Source: an uncultured Actinomycetes bacterium (GTDB taxonomy: Bacteria; Actinomycetota; Actinomycetes; Nanopelagicales; Nanopelagicaceae). Taken from it: a stretch of DNA of 29,422 nt. The notes beneath the pieces are model-generated. The model was not told the DNA's origin. It saw only the letters and a list, made by a program, of their open reading frames with translations, and made no database searches. Position numbers and translations under genes: made by a program. The stretch lies in contig CAJBLC010000083.1 in assembly GCA_903953805.1 (NCBI GenBank), forward strand, positions 1-29,422, read 5' to 3'. Shown in pieces: positions 1 through 7,613 of this stretch (within the stretch, counting starts at the first letter, position 1; each line of letters opens with the position of its first letter).

Positions 1-254
<254 letters not shown>

Positions 255-285
255 AACAATAATTTTTGTTCGCGTTCACTGTGTG

Positions 286-308
286 GTTCCCGAGTTACGG
301 TCGGGGAC
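286..308 (+). other. Hairpin in 23S-5S spacer, likely rRNA processing element
   Basis: GTTCCCGA (286-293) can pair with TCGGGGAC (301-308) around a 7-base loop, with one G-U pair. It lies in the transcribed spacer between the 23S and 5S genes. A role in precursor processing is inference. Confidence 0.4.
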
Positions 309-350
309 AACTACATATTTCTATCGTAGTGTCTTAGCCAACTCGAAAGA

Positions 351-470
351 GTTTCGGCGGCCATAGCGAGAGGGAAACGCCCGGTCCCATTCCGAACCCG
401 GAAGCTAAGCCTCTCAGCGTCGATGGTACTGCAAGGGGGACCTTGTGGGAGAGTAGATCGCCGCCGGACA
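351..470 (+). rRNA. rrf: 5S ribosomal RNA
   Basis: About 120 bases with 5S landmarks: a terminal stem formed by TTCGGCGGC near 353-361 and GCCGCCGGA near 460-468, the loop region CCCGGTCCCATTCCGAACCC, and GAAGCTAAGCC. It lies about 100 bases after the 23S end and directly before a terminator, so it closes the rRNA operon. End points are accurate to a few bases. Confidence 0.95.
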
Positions 471-480
471 TCATTTATAA

Positions 481-527
481 AGAGCACTTGCTCCTCACAT
501 TGTGAGTTGAGCAGGTGCTCTTTTTTT
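481..527 (+). terminator. Rho-independent terminator of the rRNA operon
   Basis: AGAGCACTTGCTC (481-493) pairs with GAGCAGGTGCTCT (509-521) with one mismatch or wobble. Inside it, CTCAC pairs with GTGAG, giving one long stacked stem with a tiny loop. A run of seven T follows directly. This is the only textbook intrinsic terminator I see in the window. Confidence 0.93.
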
Positions 528-570
528 ATTTCCACATGCACTCTTTTGCACAGGTAAGACCTTTTTGAAT

Positions 571-598
571 TTTGCATCTGGGAATCACTTTCTATCCT
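571..598 (+). promoter_or_regulatory. Candidate promoter of the ssb-like gene
   Basis: A -10 hexamer TATCCT (593-598) lies about 15 bases after a weak -35 TTGCAT (572-577), in the non-coding stretch after the rRNA terminator. It would give a leader of roughly 55-60 bases before the ATG at 663. A seven-codon ATG frame (610-633) lies in that leader. Weak spacing keeps confidence low. Confidence 0.35.
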
Positions 599-662
599 CA
601 CAGTTATTCATGGATTCAGTGGGAACCATGTGAATGATCAGCAATGGGGATTGGAGCAGGTA

Positions 663-1019
663 ATGAAGAAGCATCCTGTAAAGAGTTCAGTTGAGGTGGT
701 GGAAGAGTTCGAACCGTGCAATGAAGTTCTTCTTGTAGGTCGAGTCAGCGCACCAGCGGTAAGCCGTGAACTCCCTAGTGGAGATAAAGTCGTTGAATTC
801 CGAGTTGTCGTAGAACGCTCGATCTCTCGAAGTAAGAAGCGAGAGGTGGATACCTTAGACATCGCCGCGTGGAGTGCGAGCGCGAGAAAATCTGCGCTCT
901 CGTTGAAGGCGGAGAGTTGGGTAGAGGTACAAGGGGCGGTTCGTAGACGCTTCTTTCAGGCGCCGAGCGGACTTGCTAGTCGTTGGCAGGTAGAAGCTCT
1001 CTCAATTACTAAGCTGTAA
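663..1019 (+). CDS. Single-stranded DNA-binding protein-like OB-fold protein
   Basis: A 118-residue protein with the beta-strand pattern of a bacterial SSB OB fold: EVLLVGRVSAPAVSRELPSG near the start, VEFRVVVER, DTLDIAAWSASARKSA, then WVEVQGAVRRRFF. It lacks the long glycine/proline-rich linker and the acidic DDIPF-type tail of housekeeping SSB, so it is probably a shorter paralogue that binds ssDNA without recruiting SSB partners. I chose ATG 663 because GGAG (653-656) lies six bases upstream. An in-frame GTG at 630 would add 11 residues without a good ribosome binding site. Short SSB-like genes near tlyA-recN are familiar in actinobacteria. The OB fold is seen as a pattern; the lack of tail-mediated partners is inference. 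Confidence 0.72.
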   Translation: MKKHPVKSSVEVVEEFEPCNEVLLVGRVSAPAVSRELPSGDKVVEFRVVVERSISRSKKREVDTLDIAAWSASARKSALSLKAESWVEVQGAVRRRFFQAPSGLASRWQVEALSITKL

Positions 1020-1065
1020 AGATCGCCTTCCTGTGTCAGGTAAGCGTGGATCAGCCCTTTTTAGG

Positions 1066-1071
1066 TACGGT
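1066..1071 (+). promoter_or_regulatory. -10 element of a leaderless promoter
   Basis: TACGGT is followed by exactly six bases and then ATG at 1078. This TANNNT-6-ATG spacing puts the transcription start on or next to the A of the start codon, and no Shine-Dalgarno sequence is present. The identical TACGGT-6-ATG arrangement occurs before scpA at 8575. Confidence 0.55.
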
Positions 1072-1077
1072 ATAGCC

Positions 1078-1254
1078 ATGGATATTCACAGTGACTCACA
1101 GATCTTTGATGGCGCAAGCCAATCTACTTCGATAGATGCGATCAGAGATCGGATCACGAGCATCCAAGAGAAAGAGTTGAATAGCCACGTCGCTGAATAT
1201 GATGCGATCCACGCTGAGTTAGAACGTGCACTCACTGCTATTGATGGACTCTAA
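1078..1254 (+). CDS. Small conserved actinobacterial protein upstream of tlyA
   Basis: A 59-residue acidic protein with a C-terminal helical stretch (HVAEYDAIHAELERALTAID). It resembles the small uncharacterised proteins often found directly before tlyA in actinobacteria, which share a '..YDAVHAEL..AL..ID' ending. No catalytic motif, signal peptide or membrane segment is visible. I chose ATG 1078 because a TANNNT box sits six bases upstream. A GTG at 1033 would add 15 residues that do not look conserved. The stop is 9 bases before tlyA, so the two are very likely co-transcribed and the promoter here may drive tlyA-nadK-recN. Function unknown; a role linked to ribosome methylation is only guilt by neighbourhood. 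Confidence 0.6.
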   Translation: MDIHSDSQIFDGASQSTSIDAIRDRITSIQEKELNSHVAEYDAIHAELERALTAIDGL

Positions 1255-1263
1255 CGAGCTTCC

Positions 1264-2052
1264 ATGAAGACGCGTCTCGATGCAGAGTTGGTTCGTAGAG
1301 GATTGGCGCGCTCGCGTGAACATGCGGCTGATCTCATTGAATCTCGCTCTGTCTTGGTTGTCGGAATTCCGGCGAGTAAGCCGGCGACCCAAGTTGATGC
1401 CGAGACCTCTATCACGATCGCAGGGGAGAGAGATGATTATGTCTCTCGCGGTGGACATAAGTTAGCTGGAGCGCTCGATGCATTTCCAGAGATCGTTGTT
1501 GAAGGTCGGCGAGCTCTTGATGCAGGGGCATCAACGGGCGGCTTTACTGATGTTCTCTTGAAGCGAGGCGTTGGCCACGTAGTCGCAGTCGATGTGGGTT
1601 ACGGCCAAATGGCGTGGGAGATTCGACAGGATGAACGAGTAACTGTCCTTGACCGAACGAATGTCCGTCATCTGACGATTGAGCAGATCGGTGACCCAGT
1701 AGATCTCGTCGTTGCAGATTTGAGTTTTATCTCGCTCTCACTCGTTCTGCCTGCATTGGTATCCGTAACACGAACCCACGCCGATTTTCTCGTCATGGTG
1801 AAACCACAATTTGAGGTTGGTCGCGAAAAATTAGGTGCGGGTGGCGTGGTGCGAGATCCTGCTCTACGAAAAGCGGCTGTTAAGGATGTCGCTGATGCTG
1901 CTTACGATATGGGATTGGGTTGTTCAGGAGTAGTTGCTAGTTCGCTGCCTGGACCAAGTGGGAACGTTGAATATTTCTTATGGCTAAGACGGGGGAGCGA
2001 TGAAATTTCCGATGCAGCGCTCGATCTCGCTATCTCAGAAGGGCCTCAATAA
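1264..2052 (+). CDS. tlyA: TlyA-type rRNA (cytidine-2'-O)-methyltransferase
   Basis: A 262-residue protein with an N-terminal S4 RNA-binding domain (about 1-60, LDAELVRRGLARSREHAADLI) and an FtsJ/RrmJ-like methyltransferase domain. The SAM-binding loop is DAGASTGGFTD at 86-96. The 2'-O-methyltransferase K-D-K-E tetrad is plausibly K66 (SRGGHK), D152 (VADLSF), K180 (MVKPQFE) and E237. Mycobacterial TlyA methylates 16S C1409 and 23S C1920, and its loss gives capreomycin resistance; the same activity is expected here. There is no clear ribosome binding site, so translation probably follows the small gene 9 bases upstream. The TAA stop abuts the nadK ATG. Length is typical for the family. Confidence 0.95.
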   Translation: MKTRLDAELVRRGLARSREHAADLIESRSVLVVGIPASKPATQVDAETSITIAGERDDYVSRGGHKLAGALDAFPEIVVEGRRALDAGASTGGFTDVLLKRGVGHVVAVDVGYGQMAWEIRQDERVTVLDRTNVRHLTIEQIGDPVDLVVADLSFISLSLVLPALVSVTRTHADFLVMVKPQFEVGREKLGAGGVVRDPALRKAAVKDVADAAYDMGLGCSGVVASSLPGPSGNVEYFLWLRRGSDEISDAALDLAISEGPQ

Positions 2053-2904
2053 ATGAAGGATCGCTCTGTTCTCTTAGTCATTCACCCAACGAAATCTGAA
2101 GCTGCCAAATTCGCCATCGATCTTGCTAGTGCCCTGACGAACGCGGGGTTCAAGGTCGTTTCGCAATACCCGCAAGCACTTCCTCATGTCTCGCCACTTG
2201 GAGATATCTCCGAGGTTGAAATCGCGATCGTCCTTGGTGGCGATGGCACAATTTTGCGAGCTGCGGAATTAGTACAACATCGCCAGATTCCTATCCTTGG
2301 AATCAATATGGGCAACGTTGGTTTTCTTGCTGAGATTGAACGGCCAACAATTGAGCGGATTGTCCAAGGAGTATCAGAACGCTCCTACCAAGGTGAATCT
2401 CGCTTAGTTCTCCACTATTCGGTGGAACGTCGCGGGAAGATCGTGGAGAGTGGTTGGGCGCTCAATGAGGTAACTCTTGGTAGAAGTGATGCCCAGATGG
2501 TTGAGCTTTTTGTGCAGATTGATGGCAGACCGCTCTCTCGGTGGGGCTGCGATGGGGTTATCGCTGCTACGCCAACGGGTTCAACCGCCTATGCCTTCTC
2601 GGCCGGAGGCCCAGTTGTATGGCCAGAGGTACATGCAATTGTCTTCCTACCCCTCGCTGCGCACGCTTTGTACTCGCGCCCCATGGTGATCTCACCAGAT
2701 TCAACAATAGCCATCGATCTCGAATCTGCGAGCGCCCATCTCTCGGCGGATGGAATGCGAACCTTTGCAGTTGAGAAGAGCGACCGAGTAACCATCTCTC
2801 GAGAGAATTACTCCATTGAGTTAGTTCATCTCGATGGCGGCGCTTTCACAGATCGCCTTGTGGCAAAATTTAAATTGCCGATTGAAGGCTGGCGTGGTGA
2901 GTGA
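2053..2904 (+). CDS. nadK: NAD kinase
   Basis: A 283-residue cytosolic enzyme that phosphorylates NAD to NADP using ATP or polyphosphate. The family's GGDGT motif is at 62-66 (LGGDGTILRAAE). A conserved NE motif is in LNEV (137-140), and the glycine-rich nucleotide pocket around 165-187 includes CDGVIAATPTGSTAYAFS. Length is typical. The start codon directly follows the tlyA stop, and the last eight bases overlap recN, so the tlyA-nadK-recN genes form one tightly coupled unit, an order common in actinobacteria. Confidence 0.96.
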   Translation: MKDRSVLLVIHPTKSEAAKFAIDLASALTNAGFKVVSQYPQALPHVSPLGDISEVEIAIVLGGDGTILRAAELVQHRQIPILGINMGNVGFLAEIERPTIERIVQGVSERSYQGESRLVLHYSVERRGKIVESGWALNEVTLGRSDAQMVELFVQIDGRPLSRWGCDGVIAATPTGSTAYAFSAGGPVVWPEVHAIVFLPLAAHALYSRPMVISPDSTIAIDLESASAHLSADGMRTFAVEKSDRVTISRENYSIELVHLDGGAFTDRLVAKFKLPIEGWRGE

Positions 2905-4633
2905 TAGCGGCAGAGCTGAGAGATCTTCTTTAGAAGAGATCTCTATTCGAAATCTCGGTGTGATTGAGAGCGCTACCGTTGAATTTTCTCCCGGTTTAAC
3001 AGTTCTTACTGGTGAAACTGGCGCTGGTAAGACGATGGTGCTCACCGCGCTGGGACTTGTCTTGGGTGCGAAGGCAGATGCTGACTTGGTGCGTACGGGA
3101 GCGGATCGTTCAATTGTCTCTGCCAGGTTTCATGTAGCACCGACTCTTGCAGAGAGCATGGTTGAAGAGGGGGAGGATCTCCCCGATAACGAATTAATTC
3201 TCGCTCGAACAGTAAGCGCGGAAGGCAAATCACGCGTCAATATCGGTGGTGCGCTCTCGACCGCGAATCGTGCTGGAGAACTCGCAACTGAACTGATCGA
3301 AATTCATGGTCAATCACATAATGCTCGATTGCTGAAGAGCTCAGTTCAGAGAGAGTTGCTTGATCTCTTCGTTCAATCCTCAGCCGAACTTTCGGCATAT
3401 CAGCGAGTTCTCGAAGAGTATCGCGAACTCGATGCACGTATCAGAGAGTTGCGCGAACAAGGAAAGAAGGCAGATCAAGAGATTGAGGCTCTCAAGATCT
3501 TCACGGATGCCTTCTCAAAGGTTCTCCCTGTTGCAGATGAATTGAGCACGATTGAACAAGAATTAACCAGACTGGGCAGTGTCGAAGATTTACATTCAAC
3601 CGTCACGTCTGTTCTCAATCTCATCGAGGATGAGGACCATCCTGTTACAAGCACCATCAAGAGCGCTAAAAAATTGCTCGATTCACTCCGAGGTAAGGAT
3701 CAGAGTCTCGAACCGCAGATCGATGGCTTTTCCGAGATTGTTCTGGATCTCACGGATGTAGTGAGTGATCTACTCTCGTACTTATCAAGGCTCGAAGCAG
3801 ATCCTGCGCGATTTGAATATCTGCAAGAGCGCAAGGCTTCGATCAATAGCCTCATAAAAAAATTCGGAATTGGAAGCGATCGCGACCAGGCGCTCGCAGA
3901 ATTAATCTCTCGATTTGAGAACTCGAAAGAGCGCCTCGCCGATCTCACTGGGGGAGAGAGTCGTATTGCAGAATTGGAGTTGGAGCAGAAAGAGAAATTT
4001 AGCCAATTAAAGAGTGCTGCCGTTCAATTGACGATGAAGCGCGTTGGCGGTGCTGCGAAACTTTCAGAGCTCGTAACTAAGGAGATTCATAGCCTCTCTA
4101 TGCCAAGTGCGGCGCTGATCTGTGAAGTTATTACTCGTGAGGGATCGAATTTCTCCGATTACTCAGCGACGGGTCTTGATGATGTGAACTTCCTCTTTGC
4201 GGGCCATAAAGGTTCGAACCCATTGCCACTTGCAAAGGTAGCAAGTGGTGGAGAGAGCTCTCGGGTAATGCTCGCAGTGGCCGTGGTCTTAGCTCAGAAC
4301 TCACCCATTGGGACCTATATCTTCGATGAGGTGGATGCGGGAGTAGGTGGAGCCGCCGCCGTCGAAGTGGGACGTCGATTACAGGCGCTCTCTCGAAATT
4401 CGCAGGTGATAGTAGTCACCCACTTGGCCCAGGTAGCCGTGTGGGCAGATCACCATCTCGTTGTTCAGAAGGATCAGAGCGGCTCCGTGAGCGCGAGCGA
4501 TGTGAGGGCGCTCGATCTCGAGGATCGTAAGGTCGAGATCGCTCGAATGCTCTCGGGTCAATCACAATCGCAGAGCGCACAAGAACACGCTGCCGAGCTC
4601 CTGGAACTGGTACAAAAATCTCGCTCCGCTTAG
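2897..4633 (+). CDS. recN: DNA repair protein RecN
   Basis: About 578 residues from GTG 2897. RecN is an SMC-like ATPase that acts at double-strand breaks and supports recombination and sister chromatid cohesion. The head domain begins with ISIRNLGVIESATVEF and has the Walker A motif GETGAGKT at about 39-46. The middle is a long charged coiled coil. The second half of the head has the ABC signature ASGGESSRVMLA, Walker B YIFDEVDAGVGG and the VVTHLAQVA switch. I prefer GTG 2897, or the adjacent GTG 2894, because the conserved N-terminus starts only some 14 residues later; an ATG at 2834 lies inside nadK and adds unrelated sequence. The eight-base overlap with nadK suggests translational coupling. 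Confidence 0.95.
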   Translation: MSDSGRAERSSLEEISIRNLGVIESATVEFSPGLTVLTGETGAGKTMVLTALGLVLGAKADADLVRTGADRSIVSARFHVAPTLAESMVEEGEDLPDNELILARTVSAEGKSRVNIGGALSTANRAGELATELIEIHGQSHNARLLKSSVQRELLDLFVQSSAELSAYQRVLEEYRELDARIRELREQGKKADQEIEALKIFTDAFSKVLPVADELSTIEQELTRLGSVEDLHSTVTSVLNLIEDEDHPVTSTIKSAKKLLDSLRGKDQSLEPQIDGFSEIVLDLTDVVSDLLSYLSRLEADPARFEYLQERKASINSLIKKFGIGSDRDQALAELISRFENSKERLADLTGGESRIAELELEQKEKFSQLKSAAVQLTMKRVGGAAKLSELVTKEIHSLSMPSAALICEVITREGSNFSDYSATGLDDVNFLFAGHKGSNPLPLAKVASGGESSRVMLAVAVVLAQNSPIGTYIFDEVDAGVGGAAAVEVGRRLQALSRNSQVIVVTHLAQVAVWADHHLVVQKDQSGSVSASDVRALDLEDRKVEIARMLSGQSQSQSAQEHAAELLELVQKSRSA

Positions 4634-4636
4634 TGA

Positions 4637-4642
4637 TAAGTT
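4637..4642 (+). promoter_or_regulatory. Possible -10 element before pyrG
   Basis: TAAGTT lies eight bases before the pyrG ATG, just after the recN stop. The TANNNT form and position fit near-leaderless transcription, and there is no clear Shine-Dalgarno sequence in the gap. The spacing is two bases longer than in the clearer cases in this window. Confidence 0.35.
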
Positions 4643-4650
4643 AGCGCTCC

Positions 4651-6306
4651 ATGACCAGCCCTCATGTAACCAAGCATCTCTTTGTCACCGGGGGCGTAGC
4701 CTCAAGTCTTGGAAAGGGTCTGACCGCCTCAAGCCTCGGTCGCCTTCTCTCATCCCGCGGAGTCCGCGTCACGATGCAGAAGTTGGATCCCTATCTCAAT
4801 GTCGACCCGGGAACGATGAATCCCTTCCAGCATGGTGAAGTCTTTGTAACAGATGATGGCGCCGAGACCGACTTGGATATCGGCCACTACGAGCGCTTCC
4901 TCGATCGCAACCTCTTGGGCTCGGCAAATGTGACGACGGGTCAGGTCTATTCAAATGTCATTGCAAAGGAACGTCGCGGAGGATATCTCGGCGATACCGT
5001 TCAAGTCATTCCGCACATCACCAATGAGATTAAAGAGCGTATCCGCTCTATGGCTGGACCAGATATCGATCTCGTTATTACTGAGGTTGGTGGAACAGTC
5101 GGCGATATTGAATCCCTTCCATTCTTAGAAGCTGCCCGTCAGATACGTCAAGATGTTGGGCGCGATAATGTCTTCTATCTCCACGTCTCGCTCGTTCCCT
5201 ATATCGGACCTTCTGGTGAATTGAAGACAAAGCCAACACAGCATTCAGTTGCAGCACTGCGTTCTATCGGTATCGCTCCAGATGCAATTGTTATTCGCTC
5301 TGATCGCGAGATTCCAGATTCGGTGAAGCGCAAAATCTCAGCGATGTGCGACGTCGACCAAGAAGCAGTAGTTGCCGCTGTAGACGCTCCCTCTATTTAC
5401 GATATTCCTAAGGTTATTCATGCTGAGGGGCTCGACAGTTATGTCGTACGTCGACTTGGCCTCAATGCCGGAGAAGTTGTTTGGGGAGAGTGGGATGACC
5501 TGCTTAAGAAGGTTCATCATCCCAAGCACCATGTCACTGTCGGTCTCGTTGGTAAGTATGTTGATCTCCCAGATGCCTATCTCTCGGTAACTGAGGCACT
5601 TCGAGCCGGCGGATTTGCCAACGATGCAAAGATACATATCAAGTGGATTCCATCAGATGATTGTGAAACACCAGCAGGGGCGGCAGAGAATCTCAAGGAT
5701 GTGGATGCAATCTGTGTTCCTGGTGGATTTGGTGTCCGAGGTATCGAAGGCAAACTTGGTGCACTTACCTATGCTCGTGAAAATAAGATTCCAACTCTAG
5801 GTCTCTGCCTAGGATTGCAGTGTATGGTGATTGAAGCAGCTCGCTCTCTTGCTGGCCTTACTCATGCTAGCTCGGCGGAGTTCGATCCTGAGACGATCGA
5901 TCCTGTGATCGCAACAATGGCATCACAGGAAGCGATCGTCGCCGGTCAAGGGGATATGGGCGGAACGATGCGCCTAGGCCTCTATCCAGCAGTTCTTGAG
6001 CAAGGCTCGATCGTTGCTCGCGTCTACGGTTCCGATCAGATTGAGGAACGACATAGACACCGCTACGAGGTAAACAACAAGTACCGTGATCAGATTGCTG
6101 CAACAGGGCTGAAGTTCTCAGGTCTATCGCCTGATCAACATTTGGTGGAATTTGTCGAACTTCCAGAGTCCACACATCCTTACTATGTTGGAACTCAAGC
6201 GCACCCAGAACTTCGCTCTCGCCCAACTCGCCCCCATCCACTCTTCGTTGGATTGATCGAGGCAGCTATCGCACAGGGTCTGAAGAAGGGCCATGAAGAG
6301 CGCTGA
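4651..6306 (+). CDS. pyrG: CTP synthase
   Basis: A 551-residue enzyme that converts UTP to CTP with ATP and glutamine, the last step of de novo pyrimidine nucleotide synthesis. The N-terminal synthetase domain starts with VTGGVASSLGKGLTASSLG (about 13-31) and contains LDPYLNVDPGTMNPFQHGEV. The C-terminal class I glutamine amidotransferase domain has the nucleophile elbow LGLCLGLQC with the catalytic cysteine at about residue 386, and a C-terminal HPE (QAHPELRSRPTRPHPLF). Length and domain order are standard. The 3' end overlaps xerD by 14 bases. Confidence 0.98.
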   Translation: MTSPHVTKHLFVTGGVASSLGKGLTASSLGRLLSSRGVRVTMQKLDPYLNVDPGTMNPFQHGEVFVTDDGAETDLDIGHYERFLDRNLLGSANVTTGQVYSNVIAKERRGGYLGDTVQVIPHITNEIKERIRSMAGPDIDLVITEVGGTVGDIESLPFLEAARQIRQDVGRDNVFYLHVSLVPYIGPSGELKTKPTQHSVAALRSIGIAPDAIVIRSDREIPDSVKRKISAMCDVDQEAVVAAVDAPSIYDIPKVIHAEGLDSYVVRRLGLNAGEVVWGEWDDLLKKVHHPKHHVTVGLVGKYVDLPDAYLSVTEALRAGGFANDAKIHIKWIPSDDCETPAGAAENLKDVDAICVPGGFGVRGIEGKLGALTYARENKIPTLGLCLGLQCMVIEAARSLAGLTHASSAEFDPETIDPVIATMASQEAIVAGQGDMGGTMRLGLYPAVLEQGSIVARVYGSDQIEERHRHRYEVNNKYRDQIAATGLKFSGLSPDQHLVEFVELPESTHPYYVGTQAHPELRSRPTRPHPLFVGLIEAAIAQGLKKGHEER

Positions 6307-7213
6307 TCAACTTCTTCGGGAGTACATCGCGCACCTTCGAGTTGAAAAGGGACTTGCTCGAAATACAACGAGCGCTTATGAGCGAGACCTAAGCCGTTTT
6401 GTTGCTTACATAGAAGAGCACGGGATCTCCTTCGACTCACTCACGACGCAAGATCTTCAAGAGTATGTCGCCCATCTCCGTGGCAAGGGCGGGGGTAGAC
6501 CGCTCGCGGAGAGCTCTATCTCTCGAGCCGTGGTCGCACTCCGAAACTTCTATGGCTTCGCATCTTCTGAAGCTGGTTTTCTCAATCCCATTAAAGAATT
6601 TAATCCGCCGAAGATTCCCAAGCGCCTTCCAAAGGCGCTATCAATAGCCGATATTGAATCACTTGTCGCGCATGCCTATCGCGAAGGAGAAGTTAACTCG
6701 CTACGGGATGTTGCCCTTATTGAATTGTTGTATGCAACTGGAGGGCGTGTATCGGAGATCATCTCTTTAACCCTCAACGATATCTCCAAGCTCGGTGATT
6801 CAGATGATCTTGCGATTAGGTTAAAGGGCAAAGGTGGAAAAGAGCGGGTAGTACCAGTCGGAAAATACGCTCAGAAATCACTCGATCAATATCTCGTTCG
6901 CGTTCGACCGGCGTTGGCAGGGGAGAGGAGGGTGCAATCTCTCTTCTTAAATACCCGGGGCACCCAATTGAGCAGACAGAGCGCTTGGACGATCATCTCT
7001 GAAGCTGCTTCGCGAGCTGGAATTCACGAGCACGTTACTCCGCACTCTTTGCGCCACTCATTTGCTACACACCTATTAGATGGCGGAGCTGATATCCGAG
7101 TTGTTCAGGAATTGCTCGGCCACTCGTCAGTAACGACAACGCAGATTTACACCTTGGTGACGATTGATCGGCTACGAGAAAGTTATGCCGATGCCCATCC
7201 TCGAGCTAGGTAA
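6293..7213 (+). CDS. xerD: Tyrosine recombinase XerD
   Basis: A 306-residue tyrosine recombinase of the XerC/XerD type that resolves chromosome dimers at dif. The N-terminal SAM-like core-binding domain spans about 1-105. The catalytic domain shows R152 (ATGGRVSE), a lysine near 180 (KGKGGKER), H251 and R254 (HSLRHSFATHLL), H277 (LGHSSVTTT) and nucleophile Y286 (QIYT), so all active-site residues are present. The start lies inside pyrG, with GAAGAAGGG just upstream as ribosome binding site. Its position between pyrG and the parA-scpAB genes is the usual actinobacterial xerD context, so this is a housekeeping gene and not a phage integrase. A matching dif site lies 13.6 kb downstream at 20856-20883. 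Confidence 0.94.
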   Translation: MKSADQLLREYIAHLRVEKGLARNTTSAYERDLSRFVAYIEEHGISFDSLTTQDLQEYVAHLRGKGGGRPLAESSISRAVVALRNFYGFASSEAGFLNPIKEFNPPKIPKRLPKALSIADIESLVAHAYREGEVNSLRDVALIELLYATGGRVSEIISLTLNDISKLGDSDDLAIRLKGKGGKERVVPVGKYAQKSLDQYLVRVRPALAGERRVQSLFLNTRGTQLSRQSAWTIISEAASRAGIHEHVTPHSLRHSFATHLLDGGADIRVVQELLGHSSVTTTQIYTLVTIDRLRESYADAHPRAR

Positions 7214-7214
7214 A

Positions 7215-7613
7215 TTATCTGCCGCGTAAACGACGGGCGATAATGGACTGATCCCCTTTAGATTCAAGATCAGCAATGATAATCGCAAGAGATTCACGAA
7301 CAATGCGGCCGCGATCTACCGCTAATCCTAGATCGCCGCGGAGTGCGAGACGTGCTTGCTCCAGATCATAAAGTTCATCAGGGGATAGATAGACAGTGAT
7401 CTTCTCATCGTGGCGTTCACGCCCACTTGGCGAGCGATCAAAGGTATTTGTCCGACGGCGTGGAGTTTGACGCACTGACTTCTTTGCGGCCGTCGCCATT
7501 GGAGCGGTTGGGACATCTTCAGGCGCAACAGGGGCTGCATTAGGAACCGCACTCAAAGTTGTCGATTGACGGAATAGCTCATCGGCTCCAGGAAGTTGTA
7601 CGCGTCTGCTCAT
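7215..7613 (-). CDS. ParA-associated small protein with ribbon-helix-helix-like C-terminus
   Basis: A 132-residue basic protein. The first 65 residues are low-complexity and rich in A, P and R, beginning MSRRVQLPGADELFR. The last half (about 71-112) starts with a strand KITVYLSPDE followed by two helices (LYDLEQARLALR and GRIVRESLAIII), a pattern like CopG/Arc ribbon-helix-helix DNA-binding domains. Its ATG overlaps the parA stop (ATGA), so the two are translationally coupled. Many partition systems pair ParA with a small DNA-binding partner; here the protein could be a ParB-like adaptor or an autorepressor. Homologues sit beside the orphan ParA near scpAB in other actinobacteria. Its 3' end is one base from the convergent xerD stop. 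The domain call rests on pattern only. Confidence 0.7.
   Translation of the reverse strand: MSRRVQLPGADELFRQSTTLSAVPNAAPVAPEDVPTAPMATAAKKSVRQTPRRRTNTFDRSPSGRERHDEKITVYLSPDELYDLEQARLALRGDLGLAVDRGRIVRESLAIIIADLESKGDQSIIARRLRGR

Noticed and set aside
311..601. Open frame on the minus strand across the 5S gene and terminator
   Set aside because: It is antisense to a clear 5S rRNA and terminator hairpin, has no family features, and no ribosome binding site.
4208..4222. GGTTCGAACCC, like a tRNA T arm, inside recN
   Set aside because: It is coding sequence (GSNPL) in the RecN frame with no acceptor or anticodon stems around it.
5867..6241. Long antisense frame within pyrG
   Set aside because: It is a shadow of the strongly conserved CTP synthase coding sequence; the translated product has no recognisable features.
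6293..7213. Tyrosine recombinase as sign of an integrated element
   Set aside because: It is in the conserved pyrG-xerD-parA-scpA order with all host-type features; no flanking att repeats or phage genes were seen.
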